64,000 nucleotides of DNA from Thermovirga lienii DSM 17291 (GTDB lineage Bacteria; Synergistota; Synergistia; Synergistales; Thermovirgaceae): contig CP003096.1 of NCBI GenBank assembly GCA_000233775.1, positions 744,001 through 808,000 on the forward strand, read 5' to 3'. The notes beneath the pieces are model-generated. The model saw nothing but the letters and a program-made list of their open reading frames with translations. It was not told the origin of the DNA and did not search any database. Shown piece after piece: positions 8,159-16,697 of the stretch. Position 1 is the first letter of the stretch; every line of letters starts with the position of its first letter. The position numbers were made by a program, and so were the translations under genes.

Positions 8159-8688
8159 TCATTTTATACGGAACATACTATCTGCTTCACCTAAGGGTCT
8201 TCAGGGGGAGCTCAAGACTCGGATACAGGCTATTTTGCATGCTCCGGATATGGGGACAGCCAGGATGTTGTTGATGAGGGTTTTAGAGGAATACGAAGAA
8301 AAAGCTCCTAAGGCGATGAGGATTTTGGAAGAGGGATTTGACGATGCTGTGGCGATATTGTCTTTGCCGGAGAAGTATCGTAAGCGTCTGAGGACGACCA
8401 ACAGTGTGGAGAGATTGAATGAGGAGATAAGGCGTAGGGAGAGGGTTATACGGATATTTCCAAGCAGGGAATCGGCAGTAAGGTTGCTTGGCGCAGTTCT
8501 TCTTGAGATAGACAACAAGTGGGCTGGTGGAAGGAAGTACCTTGATATGGATGAGTACTATGAATATCTTTTCACAACAGCAATCTAGATCAAGCCCTAA
8601 AATCTATTGCCTTTAACAAAAAATAAGAAAAATGCATAAGACCATTACCAGAGACCAAAACAAATTTACACAAAATATAGGACTTGAC

Positions 8689-9063
8689 CCATAGTTCATC
8701 AACAACCGCCCTTACCTTCCTGGTGGATACGCCGTTCACGACCATCTCGACCATGGCCAGCAAGAGCGCCTGCTCGCTCCGCTGGTACCGCTCGAAAAGC
8801 TCCGTGGAGAAGTGCCCGCTCCGGAGACGGGGAACCATAAGCGTAAGTTCTCCTACGCGAGACTTGAGCAGCTTATCCCGATACCCGTTGCGGTACCCCT
8901 GCCGCTCTTCGGTACGTTCGTATGGCTTGGCCCTGAGTTGTTCGGTAGCCTGAGCATCGAGTATCTGATTCACGATGTTCTCCACCAACCGAGCCAATCC
9001 ATCATCCCGAATAAATAATCCTTGCAAGAGATCACAGTCTACGGTAACCTGGTAGTGAGCCAT
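8689..9063 (-). pseudogene. IS256-type transposase, N-terminal fragment
   Basis: From ATG 9063 it reads the N-terminal half of a mutator-type transposase (DAQATEQLRA, ERTEERQGYRNGYR, VSTRKVRAVVDEL). It then enters the terminal repeat of the neighbouring element and stops at 8590. It lacks all catalytic residues. It is similar to but clearly distinct from the transposase at 6098. Confidence 0.9.
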
Positions 9064-9172
9064 CTTTTCTCCCTCCTGATGATTAAGATTAAGCTACTTC
9101 TTATCTACCAGAGGGAGGGGTGGCTCTCCTGCTTCAAGCCATCAATTTTACACCATCATAATGGACACTACT
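8689..9172 (-). mobile_element. Remnant of a second IS256-type element
   Basis: The 5' end of a different IS256-type element: terminal repeat GTGTCCATTATGATGGTGTAAA (minus strand, about 9168-9147), a ribosome site, and the first ~124 codons of its transposase. It is cut at 8688 by the right end of the first IS256-type element. The remainder is absent from the left flank at 5952-5997, so it was deleted and not merely split. Base composition is visibly more GC-rich than that of neighbouring genes, which suggests a recent foreign source. Confidence 0.85.
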
Positions 9173-10600
9173 CGATTCTATTTCGACGCGCCCTCCGTGA
9201 ATCCTTATTATTCGCATTCCCAAGGAAAGGCCTAGGCCGTATCCAGGGGTAGTTCTGGATTTTTCTGCCCTCCATAGTCGATTGAAACATCGGTTGATCG
9301 TTTCCTCGTCCATTCCGATTCCTGTGTCCCATACTTCCAGCATAGCTTCATTCTTATTTAAATCATGATCAGTTATGACTGTTATGGATCCCCCCTGGTG
9401 AGTGTATTTGCTTGCGTTGTCCAATAGGTTCGTTATTAGTTGGTTTATAAGGGCTTCATTCCCCTTTATAGGGGCTGGATTTAACCTAAGCTTCAACAGT
9501 TGTTTTTTACTCTCAAATATGGGTTTAAGAGACGTGGAGACCTCTTCCCCTATGACCATCAGCTCCAAGCTTTCCATCTTCATTTGCTCTCCAGAGCCTT
9601 CCAGCCTGGCCATCTCAAGCAATGCTGTCAATAGAGATTGCATTTTGTCCGCATGGGCCCCTAGTTCTCTGAGTTTTCGTTGATAATGAGGAATTTCTCT
9701 GGGCTTCAAAAGGGTCACGTCAACAATGCCCTTTATTATCGCCAATGGGGTTCGTAGTTCATGGCTTGCATCCGCTGTAAACGTTAGTAAGCCATTGATG
9801 ACTTCCTCTATTCTTGCAAAAAGAGAATTGAGTTCCTTAACTATTTCCTGTATATATGGATTCTTTATTTGTTCGGTAGAGGAAATGTGTATGCCTTTGT
9901 CTATATCAATGGACTTTATCGCGTTTCGTAACTGATGAAGCTCTCTTTTAATCTTGGTGTGAAGGCCTCCCCACCATAATGCCATAAATAACACAAAAAG
10001 CAGCCATATTGAGGCAAAAGCTACGTAATATTCAATTTTTGCTTGGAAGAAATTTGTCATTGGGTAAATTAGGACTAAATAATAAGTTGGCCCAAGAGAG
10101 ATTGTGTTAGGTCGGATTTTTTGTACTCTGATCCTGTAAATGTGATAGGCGTAAGAATCTTTGTACAGAGGAAGACACAGCAAGCTGTCTTTTTCTACGT
10201 TGTTGCTTTTAGTGTTGAAGGATATAGAACTGCTAGAATGGGTTTGGGATAGGTTTTCCCTCATTTCTTCAGGTAGTATTAAGGTTAGATTGTGTGGACC
10301 GTAGCTTTTTAGTAGAACAAAGTTTTGATCGTAGAGCTGAATTGCTATATTTGAGGGAAGAGCCTGTGGTGGGGTTTCTGGCTCTTTGCTCACTATCTCT
10401 GCGAGACTACACATTACTGAAAGGTTTTTATCTATCTCTTCTAACCTTGAGAGAGTAAGAAAATAAAACACAGCCCCCAGAGCAACAATGAAGAGGGCTG
10501 ACATCAGGCTTATAAAAAAAGGAAAAGGCTTTACTTGAAAAGAGCGGAGAAAGTTGTTCCTCCGCTCTTTTGGTTTATCTTTCTGGGGATTCTGCGACAA
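9134..10600 (-). CDS. Sensor histidine kinase with C-terminus replaced by insertion-sequence DNA
   Basis: Membrane sensor kinase of a two-component pair. Transmembrane segments lie at about 27-50 and 192-210 with a ~140-residue extracytoplasmic domain between. His280 (SHELRTP) is the phospho-acceptor. The ATPase domain has the N box (NLLDNASKY, 391-399), DTGIGM (425-430) and GYGLGLSL (453-460). Native sequence ends near residue 477 (GGRVEIESS). The last ~11 residues (SVHYDGVKLMA) are encoded by the terminal repeat of the IS256-type remnant, so the final GT-x-F strand is lost. The start is TTG at 10600 with a weak ribosome site. Confidence 0.88.
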   Translation of the reverse strand: MSQNPQKDKPKERRNNFLRSFQVKPFPFFISLMSALFIVALGAVFYFLTLSRLEEIDKNLSVMCSLAEIVSKEPETPPQALPSNIAIQLYDQNFVLLKSYGPHNLTLILPEEMRENLSQTHSSSSISFNTKSNNVEKDSLLCLPLYKDSYAYHIYRIRVQKIRPNTISLGPTYYLVLIYPMTNFFQAKIEYYVAFASIWLLFVLFMALWWGGLHTKIKRELHQLRNAIKSIDIDKGIHISSTEQIKNPYIQEIVKELNSLFARIEEVINGLLTFTADASHELRTPLAIIKGIVDVTLLKPREIPHYQRKLRELGAHADKMQSLLTALLEMARLEGSGEQMKMESLELMVIGEEVSTSLKPIFESKKQLLKLRLNPAPIKGNEALINQLITNLLDNASKYTHQGGSITVITDHDLNKNEAMLEVWDTGIGMDEETINRCFNRLWRAEKSRTTPGYGLGLSLGMRIIRIHGGRVEIESSSVHYDGVKLMA

Positions 10601-10640
10601 TCTTGCTCACGCCTTACTGCTGTTTTTTTTGAGATCGGCA

Positions 10641-11318
10641 TCACCTGTAGGGGCAGGAAATTTTATATCCTATGCCTCTTACTGTAGCTACTATACCCTC
10701 TAAATTGTAGGGGCGCAACTTGTCTCTCAGGTATTTTATGTGGACATCCACCACGTTACTGGTGCCGTCATATTCCTTCTTCCAGACATGAGCAATGATT
10801 CTCTCCCTTGAGAAGACTTGGTTTTCGTATCGCATTAGAAGTTCAAGTATATCAAACTCTCTCTTCCTTAGGGGGATCAACTCACCGTCTACCCTGCACT
10901 CTCTTGCCACTGGGTCCAAAACGAGGGGGCCGCACTGCAAGATAGGTCTTTTGTGTTCCGTATGCCTTCTTATAAGGGCATTTATGCGTGCTAGAAGTTC
11001 TCTAAAATCGAAAGGTTTCACTAGGTAGTCGTCAGCGCCTTCTTCCAGGCCTTTAACCCTGTCTTCCACCGAGTCCTTGGCTGTTAGAACCAGAATTGGT
11101 GTGTCTTTTCCCGCCTCTCTGACCTGCTTGATGAGCTCATATCCGTCAGTTTTGGGGAGCATGATGTCCAGTACTATGCATTCGTATTCATTTTTGAAGA
11201 TCTTATTGAGTCCTTCTTCTCCGTCGTAAGCATAATCTACGACGAAGCCGCTTTCGGTCAACCCTTCAGCCAAAACTTGGACCAAATCACGGTTGTCTTC
11301 TATGAGTATTATCTTCAT
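10641..11318 (-). CDS. OmpR-family response regulator
   Basis: DNA-binding partner of the adjacent kinase, 225 residues. The receiver domain has Asp8, phospho-acceptor Asp51 (VLDIMLP), Thr79 and Lys101 (KPFDF). The winged-helix output domain (about 130-223) has LRKREFDILELL and VVDVHIKYLRDKL. The ATG at 11318 lies nine bases after AGGAGG; a GTG six bases upstream is too close to that site. It is transcribed with the kinase gene, 40 bases apart. No obvious target gene lies downstream. Confidence 0.93.
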   Translation of the reverse strand: MKIILIEDNRDLVQVLAEGLTESGFVVDYAYDGEEGLNKIFKNEYECIVLDIMLPKTDGYELIKQVREAGKDTPILVLTAKDSVEDRVKGLEEGADDYLVKPFDFRELLARINALIRRHTEHKRPILQCGPLVLDPVARECRVDGELIPLRKREFDILELLMRYENQVFSRERIIAHVWKKEYDGTSNVVDVHIKYLRDKLRPYNLEGIVATVRGIGYKISCPYR

Positions 11319-11460
11319 TATCACATACCTCCTATTCTAGTCTCTATATTAACAATATAACCACAAATTTAATAAAATGTCGAGTGCAGAATGAGCTTTG
11401 ACTTATTCGATTATTTTAAATAGTTGTTTTTAGGTATGAGGCGATAGGACAATTCATGTT

Positions 11461-11488
11461 TTGCAAAACCGAGGACAAATGGTATAAT
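11461..11488 (+). promoter_or_regulatory. Promoter of rpsO
   Basis: TTGCAA (11461-11466), 16-base spacer, TATAAT (11483-11488), leaving a leader of about 70 bases before the rpsO start. S15 represses its own mRNA through such leaders in several bacteria, but I see no clear S15-type fold here. Confidence 0.65.
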
Positions 11489-11563
11489 ACCGTAGCCTAA
11501 TACTAGGTGCAGCGGTGACGGCGCTTTACTTGGTTTTAGGATTTTATGAAAGAGGTGGTCGAA

Positions 11564-11830
11564 ATGTTGGATAAGGATAAGAAACAGGCGATAATTGAGG
11601 AATTCAAGCTGCACGATGCGGACACAGGGTCCCCTGAGGTTCAGGTTGCCATTCTGACTACCAGAATAAGGGAATTGACAGAGCATCTCAAGGTCCACAA
11701 GAAGGACTACCATTCTCAGCGCGGGCTCATGAAGATGGTTGGAAAAAGGCGCAGGTTGCTCAAGTATTTGAGACTCAAGGATTTCAACAGGTACCGTACC
11801 CTTATCGAGCGCCTTGGACTGCGCCACTAG
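11564..11830 (+). CDS. rpsO: Ribosomal protein S15
   Basis: Small-subunit 16S rRNA-binding protein of 88 residues, the usual length. Family blocks are present: [27 protein letters not shown] and RRRLLKYL. The start ATG at 11564 follows GAGGTGG; the upstream ATG at 11546 precedes that site. It is followed by a terminator and then pnp, the order found in many bacteria. Confidence 0.96.
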   Translation: MLDKDKKQAIIEEFKLHDADTGSPEVQVAILTTRIRELTEHLKVHKKDYHSQRGLMKMVGKRRRLLKYLRLKDFNRYRTLIERLGLRH

Positions 11831-11857
11831 TTCCCCTATTTGACCTTTTGTGACTGC

Positions 11858-11893
11858 ATGACGAGGGCCCTTGTGGTCCTCGTCATTTTTATT
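11858..11893 (+). terminator. Terminator after rpsO
   Basis: Stem of 12 pairs with one G-T (11858-11869 with 11875-11886), five-base loop, then a T-rich run to 11893. Reading through it would couple rpsO with pnp. Confidence 0.85.
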
Positions 11894-11964
11894 TTTGCGG
11901 GATTGTGATATTCTTTTGAATGAATAAGGAGAAAATAAAGAGAAAATAACGAGGAGGAGTAATA

Positions 11965-14202
11965 ATGGCAAATGTATTTTCCGTCGAGGTCGGCGGAGAG
12001 GTAATGACTTTTGAGACGGGAACTTTAGCGAAACAGGCTAATGGTTCCGTAACAGTCTCCATGGGGGAGACCGTGCTGCTTGTCACAGCATGTTTTTCTG
12101 AGGAAGCGAGAGAAGGTATAGACTTTTTCCCTCTTCTTGTGGATTACGAGGAGAGGTTTTATTCTGCGGGTAAGATACCCGGCGGGTTCATAAAAAGGGA
12201 AGGTAGGCCGTCTGAGACGGCGATATTGGCTGCACGACTGACTGATAGATCCATAAGATCTCTTTTTCCCGAGCATATGCGGAACGATGTCCACGTGGTC
12301 GCTACAACCCTTTCTGTGGACCAGGAAAACTCCCCAAGTGTTTTGGCGATAAACGGCGCGTCTGCGGCCCTCACCATATCAGATATTCCTTGGGAAGGCC
12401 CTGTCGGTGCTGTGAGGATCGGCTATATAGATGGACAACTGGTGGTAAACCCTACTGAAAGCTTAATGCGAAACAGTTCTTTAGATCTTGTTGTGAGCGG
12501 TCATAGGGATGGCATAACCATGGTTGAGGCTGGAGCTAACGAAGTTTCAGAGGATCTTTTGGTTGAGGCCTTGGCGTTGGCTCAGGAGGAAATCAAGAAG
12601 ATCGTAGACCTCCAGTTGGAGATGATGGAAAAAATAGGCAAGGAAAAGGTCCAAATACCTGAGCCCCTTGAGTTTCCTGGTATAGATAGATGGATAAAAG
12701 ACAACCTTTACGAAGAGATAAAGACTGCCGTTATGATCCATGAGAAAAAACCGAGGGCCAAGGCTTTGGATGAAATAGAGAGGAAAGCCATTGAAGCCTT
12801 GATGGAAGAGCACCCTGACAAAGAAGGCTACATAAAGGAATACATAGGTAAGTTAATAAAGAAAGCGGTGAGGGAGCTTATAGTCTTCGAAGGCAAAAGA
12901 GCCGACGGAAGAAGGACCGATGAGATAAGGCCCATAAGCTGCAAAGTGGGGGTTTTGCCCAGAACCCATGGTTCGGCAATATTCACAAGAGGTGAAACCC
13001 AGGCCCTTGTGACCACCACTCTGGGAATGGTAGGAGAAGATGACCAGCTGGTGGATGGGCTCCAACATGACGAGACCTCTAAGCGCTTCATGCTGCATTA
13101 TAACTTCCCGCCGTACTCCGTAGGTGAGGTTAGACCTATGAGAGGGCCAGGCAGACGAGAGATAGGACACGGGGCACTTGCGGAGAGGGCAGTCAGACCG
13201 CTGCTTCCCGATGAAGCTTTATTCCCTTACGCCATTAGGGTCGTTTCGGATATATTAGAGTCCAACGGTTCAAGTTCCATGGCTTCTGTGTGTGGTGCCA
13301 GTTTGTCTTTAATGGATGCTGGAGTGCCGATTAAAAAGGCCGTAGCGGGTGTTGCCATGGGGCTCATCAAGGAAGGGGACAAGGTGGTGGTTCTAACTGA
13401 TATACAAGGACTAGAAGATCACTTTGGCGATATGGATTTCAAGGTTGCAGGGACAAAGGATGGAGTTACCGCCTTGCAAATGGATAATAAGGCAGGTGGT
13501 ATCACCAAGGAGATACTTACTCAGGCTCTTGAACAGGCGAAACAAGGTAGGCTGTTCATCTTGGACAAGATGGAAGAAGCAATAAGGGAGCCTAGAGAAG
13601 AACTTTCCTCTCTTGCTCCTAGGATATACACATTGAAGGTAAATCAAGAGAAGATAAGGGATATCATCGGCCCAGGGGGCAAAACCATTAGGAGCATAGT
13701 TGCTGAGACTGGTGTCAAGATAGATGTGGAAGATAATGGTACCGTGCTCATTGCGTCAAGCAACAGGGAATCCGCGCAAAAGGCCATAAGCATCATAGAA
13801 GAATTGGTTAAAGAGGTGGAAGCAGGAGATGTCTACCTAGGCAAGGTGACAAGGCTTATGCCCTTCGGTGCTTTTGTGGAGGTCCTTCCAGGAAAGGAGG
13901 GCTTACTGCATGTGAGCGAAGTGAGTACTCATCATGTTGCTAAGGTGGACGATATTCTGAAGCCGGGAGATATGGTCTTGGTCGTGGTTAAGGAGATAGA
14001 CGACATGGGTCGGATAAACCTCTCCAGGAAGAGGATATTCGATAGAAAGGAAGAGGTACAAGCTTTATACGAAGAAGCTTTTTCAGAAGAGATGATAAGA
14101 GAGGAAAAAATAGAAAGCTCCTCAAAAAAGAGGGAGAGACCTCCCGTTAGGGATAGGAAGAATTCGCCAAGATCCAACGAGCAACCTAGGAGGCGTGGCT
14201 AG
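11965..14202 (+). CDS. pnp: Polyribonucleotide nucleotidyltransferase (PNPase)
   Basis: Phosphorolytic 3'-5' exoribonuclease of 745 residues. Two RNase PH domains flank a helical linker (first about 1-210; second about 310-540, including [14 protein letters not shown] and [19 protein letters not shown]). A KH domain (about 553-615, with [12 protein letters not shown]) and an S1 domain (about 622-690) follow, ending in a basic Arg/Lys/Ser/Pro-rich tail. The start ATG at 11965 has GAGGAGG ten bases ahead. It ends two bases before dut. Confidence 0.97.
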   Translation: MANVFSVEVGGEVMTFETGTLAKQANGSVTVSMGETVLLVTACFSEEAREGIDFFPLLVDYEERFYSAGKIPGGFIKREGRPSETAILAARLTDRSIRSLFPEHMRNDVHVVATTLSVDQENSPSVLAINGASAALTISDIPWEGPVGAVRIGYIDGQLVVNPTESLMRNSSLDLVVSGHRDGITMVEAGANEVSEDLLVEALALAQEEIKKIVDLQLEMMEKIGKEKVQIPEPLEFPGIDRWIKDNLYEEIKTAVMIHEKKPRAKALDEIERKAIEALMEEHPDKEGYIKEYIGKLIKKAVRELIVFEGKRADGRRTDEIRPISCKVGVLPRTHGSAIFTRGETQALVTTTLGMVGEDDQLVDGLQHDETSKRFMLHYNFPPYSVGEVRPMRGPGRREIGHGALAERAVRPLLPDEALFPYAIRVVSDILESNGSSSMASVCGASLSLMDAGVPIKKAVAGVAMGLIKEGDKVVVLTDIQGLEDHFGDMDFKVAGTKDGVTALQMDNKAGGITKEILTQALEQAKQGRLFILDKMEEAIREPREELSSLAPRIYTLKVNQEKIRDIIGPGGKTIRSIVAETGVKIDVEDNGTVLIASSNRESAQKAISIIEELVKEVEAGDVYLGKVTRLMPFGAFVEVLPGKEGLLHVSEVSTHHVAKVDDILKPGDMVLVVVKEIDDMGRINLSRKRIFDRKEEVQALYEEAFSEEMIREEKIESSSKKRERPPVRDRKNSPRSNEQPRRRG

Positions 14203-14204
14203 TT

Positions 14205-14654
14205 ATGGAGAAGAATAAGATCTCGATTTACATTAGTAGGAGCAAAGAAAACGAAGACCTTCCTCTTCCTAAATATGCCACTGAAGGTTCCTCGGGAATG
14301 GACGTCGTGGCTGCTGAAGAGTGTGTCCTTCAGCCAGGAGAATGGAAGGCTGTTGGTACGGGACTTTTCATGGAGATCCCTAGCGGTTACGAGTGCCAAG
14401 TTAGGCCTCGAAGTGGCCTGGCTCTCAGAGATGGGGTTACAGTTTTGAATGCCCCAGGGACAGTAGACAGTGACTATCGAGGTGAGGTCAAGGTTATATT
14501 GATAAACCATGGGAAGCAACCTTTCAAAATTTCTAGAGGGGATAGAATAGCTCAGCTGGTGTTCGCGAAAGTAGAAAAGGCAGAGCTTCATCTGAAAGAA
14601 GAACTTACGGCCACAGTCCGCGGTAGTGGAGGTTTTGGCAGTACGGGAAAATGA
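14205..14654 (+). CDS. dut: dUTP diphosphatase
   Basis: Trimeric dUTPase of 149 residues that removes dUTP and supplies dUMP for thymidylate synthesis (thyX is at 32883). The five family motifs can be read: [39 protein letters not shown] and the C-terminal GSGGFGSTG loop. It starts two bases after the pnp stop. The ribosome site is the purine run at the end of pnp. Confidence 0.96.
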   Translation: MEKNKISIYISRSKENEDLPLPKYATEGSSGMDVVAAEECVLQPGEWKAVGTGLFMEIPSGYECQVRPRSGLALRDGVTVLNAPGTVDSDYRGEVKVILINHGKQPFKISRGDRIAQLVFAKVEKAELHLKEELTATVRGSGGFGSTGK

Positions 14655-14681
14655 ATAAGAATAAAATGAATAAATCGTAAG

Positions 14682-14713
14682 AAGGGGCAGCCCCGTAACG
14701 GGCTGCCCCTTTC
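14682..14713. terminator. Bidirectional terminator between dut and the SNF transporter pair
   Basis: Perfect 12-base inverted repeat (14682-14693 with 14700-14711), six-base loop, T-rich on both strands. It serves dut on the plus strand and the 31-residue gene on the minus strand. Confidence 0.85.
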
Positions 14714-14735
14714 CCATATCTAGAATTTTAGAGTT

Positions 14736-14831
14736 TTATTGTTTTTCAGCTTTCATCGTTTTAGCCACGCACCAGAACGTTCCACCCCACACTATCAAGA
14801 GAACTAAAATCATGTAAACTTGCCAGCCCAT
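14736..14831 (-). CDS. 31-residue single-span membrane protein, probable small subunit of the SNF transporter
   Basis: ATG at 14831 with a very strong ribosome site (AAGGAGGGATC eight bases ahead), stop at 14736. The product is one hydrophobic span (about residues 5-22, VYMILVLLIVWGGTFW) with a lysine-rich tail (KTMKAEKQ). It lies 47 bases downstream of the symporter on the same strand, just before the shared terminator. Known precedent: MetPS-type transporters need a small single-span partner (MetS) encoded next to the NSS subunit. That this protein plays the same role is inferred from position, size and topology. It is shorter than the MetS proteins I know of. Confidence 0.78.
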   Translation of the reverse strand: MGWQVYMILVLLIVWGGTFWCVAKTMKAEKQ

Positions 14832-14878
14832 AAATGATCCCTCCTTTGGCTAGGCTCAAAAGATACCCGTTATCTTCT

Positions 14879-16351
14879 TTAATCAGTGGCTTCGAACTTG
14901 TGAGTCATCTTGTCGGCCAGCCAGTTGTTAAGCAACAAGAACACCACGACCATTATGGCCCACTGATACACCATGGTTCCTACCGTGTAGGTGTATTCGG
15001 AGATGGGAAGCCATTTCCACCAACTGTCAGGATACCAGCTCATAGCCTGCTTGATCCACCAGGTAAAGATGATTACGAACCAAAGGGGGAAGAGGTATAT
15101 GAGCTTCCACATCCAAGAGGCTTTGAGGTCGGAACACGGTTCGATGTATTCCCTCCATATCTTGTCCACGCCTATCTTCATCGCTCCTATGGAGAAGAAC
15201 ACGCCGCTTACCAACAATCCTACACCCCATACCCAGTCTTGGTTATTGAGGAAATCAATACTCATGGAGGAAGGTAGGCCAAGGATCGTTATCCCTATAC
15301 CTGCTGCAAGGGCCGCCTTATGGCGAGGCCACCCGGCATCCATGAGGAGTCTTACTCCCAACTCAACCATGGAGAGCAGTGAGCTCAAAGCTGCAAAGAT
15401 CAATGCCAGGAAGAAAAAGCCTGCGAACAGGGTGCCAGCGGGCATTACAGTGAAGAGTTTCGTCAAATGGATGAATGCAAGGCCTGTGTTTCCGGAGCCG
15501 ACTGCTGCCATGGGATCTGAAGAGAGTGCAAAGATGGTGGGTATTATGGCCATAGCTGCGATCATAGCTGCCGATGTGTCCGCGAAGCAGATGGTTGTGG
15601 CGTTTAGAGAAATGTCCTCGGTTTTCTTTGCGTAGACAAAGTAAGTAAGTAAAAGACCCCAACCTGCACCGGTAGACCAGGCAACCTGCGTGAACGCTTC
15701 AAGCCAAAGCCTTCCAGAAGCGAAAAGCTCAAACCTGGGTTCGAAAAGATACTGTAATCCCTTTACTGCGCCAGGGAGCGTTATGGCTCTTATCATTAAA
15801 ACTACCAGTAAAACAAAAAGGCTTGGAATTAGTATCTTGTTGATCTTCTCGAGTCCCTGGGATATTCCTTTGAAAATAACTATGGTCGCTATCACCATGG
15901 AGATGATGTGCCACGGGACCATGGCTCCAGGAGTTGTGGAGAAGGCGGTCCAAAGGGCCTCTGTGTCCAGTCCCGGTTTGATGACTCCGGTCAGAACATA
16001 TACAAAATATCTTACGCACCAACCCATGACTACGGCGTAGTAGAAGGCGATGCCCAATGATATCCATGCGACACAGCCTCCGGCCCACGTCCACTTTCTG
16101 CCCAGCATTTCCTTAAACGACCCTATGACCCCCATTCTGGTTACTTTGCCCCAAACTGACTCTGCCATAAGAAGTGGTATAGCCCATAAAAATAAAGCAA
16201 CGACACACGCCAAAACAAAGGCCCCTCCGCCTTGGGCTGCTGCTACTCGAGGGAAGCGCCAAATGTTACCTGTACCTACAGCCATACCTATTGCGGAGAA
16301 TATTAATCCCCACCTACTAGCCCACTGATCAGCTTTCTTAATCTCGGCCAT
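14879..16351 (-). CDS. Sodium-dependent amino-acid symporter, SNF/NSS family
   Basis: Sodium-coupled amino-acid importer of 490 residues with 11-12 hydrophobic spans. The family signature GNIWRFP lies at residues 28-34 in the first span, preceded by GMAVGTG. The unwound part of span 6 is suggested by TQVAWSTGAGWGLLLTY. Substrate cannot be told; bacterial relatives carry tryptophan, tyrosine, leucine, methionine or alanine. The start ATG at 16351 follows AGGAGGGAT. It is transcribed away from thrS and followed by a small membrane partner gene. Confidence 0.93.
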   Translation of the reverse strand: MAEIKKADQWASRWGLIFSAIGMAVGTGNIWRFPRVAAAQGGGAFVLACVVALFLWAIPLLMAESVWGKVTRMGVIGSFKEMLGRKWTWAGGCVAWISLGIAFYYAVVMGWCVRYFVYVLTGVIKPGLDTEALWTAFSTTPGAMVPWHIISMVIATIVIFKGISQGLEKINKILIPSLFVLLVVLMIRAITLPGAVKGLQYLFEPRFELFASGRLWLEAFTQVAWSTGAGWGLLLTYFVYAKKTEDISLNATTICFADTSAAMIAAMAIIPTIFALSSDPMAAVGSGNTGLAFIHLTKLFTVMPAGTLFAGFFFLALIFAALSSLLSMVELGVRLLMDAGWPRHKAALAAGIGITILGLPSSMSIDFLNNQDWVWGVGLLVSGVFFSIGAMKIGVDKIWREYIEPCSDLKASWMWKLIYLFPLWFVIIFTWWIKQAMSWYPDSWWKWLPISEYTYTVGTMVYQWAIMVVVFLLLNNWLADKMTHKFEATD

Positions 16352-16697
16352 TCTTTAAATCCCTCCTAAGCTGAACAAAAATAAACTGCACCAATACTCC
16401 ATTTCTTGAACAAAAACGGAAAAAAATGAAGGGGTCTTTCTTGCTAGCACCTCCTTTCCCTGTTGTAGTGGCTGCAATGTATGCAGGGAATGAGGTGTGG
16501 CTTTAGGTGGATCGTAAGGTTTTTGAAAAGTTGGAATAAAAATAAAGTCAGAAAGATTACACATAATATATCATTTTTTACTAAAGGCATAAAGTGTTTT
16601 AGTATACTTATTTTTGTATGGAAACGACTAAAATCTTATGCTGTGGTACAATTCAGTAAAACATGCTTAAGGTAAAAAGTTTTCGGGAGGGATTAAT
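16352..16697. other. Divergent intergenic region between the SNF transporter and thrS
   Basis: 346 bases without a convincing gene. It holds a two-step inverted repeat (CACCTC/GAGGTG outside, CCCTG/CAGGG inside, 16449-16497) whose minus-strand form ends in an AGGAGGTG and is followed by a T-rich stretch. The AT-rich part at 16560-16660 probably carries both promoters, but no pair of boxes is clear enough to name. Confidence 0.5.

Larger units (their letters stand above)
6098..8588 (+). pseudogene. IS256/mutator-type transposase, split by the inner IS481 element
   Basis: The first half (6098-6864) reads up to WQRCQ; the second half resumes at 8159 with T-H-F-I-R-N. Joining 6864 to 8159 restores one 398-residue reading frame, typical for the family. 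Acidic catalytic residues are present: Asp in LIVDALV, Asp in VVSDDHKG and Glu in the NSVERLNEEIRRR block. The gene is therefore broken only by the insertion and shows no other decay. Start ATG at 6098 behind CCGGAGGTGA. As it stands no active transposase can be made from this copy. Confidence 0.92.
5998..8688 (+). mobile_element. IS256-type insertion sequence, interrupted by an IS481-type element
   Basis: Terminal inverted repeats resemble IS256 ends: left GTCCATATAATTGTGTAAA (6004-6022) and right, on the minus strand, GTCCTATATTTTGTGTAAA (8683-8665). Removing the inner element and one copy of its target duplication leaves about 1.4 kb, normal for the family. The flanking bases (5990-5997 and 8689-8696) show no direct repeat, so one flank has been lost by deletion or recombination. 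Exact ends are uncertain by about 6 bases. Confidence 0.85.

Noticed and set aside
16352-16564. Minus-strand open frame of 69 residues upstream of the SNF gene
   Set aside because: No signal, motif or proper ribosome site; it overlaps the likely leader and is probably chance.
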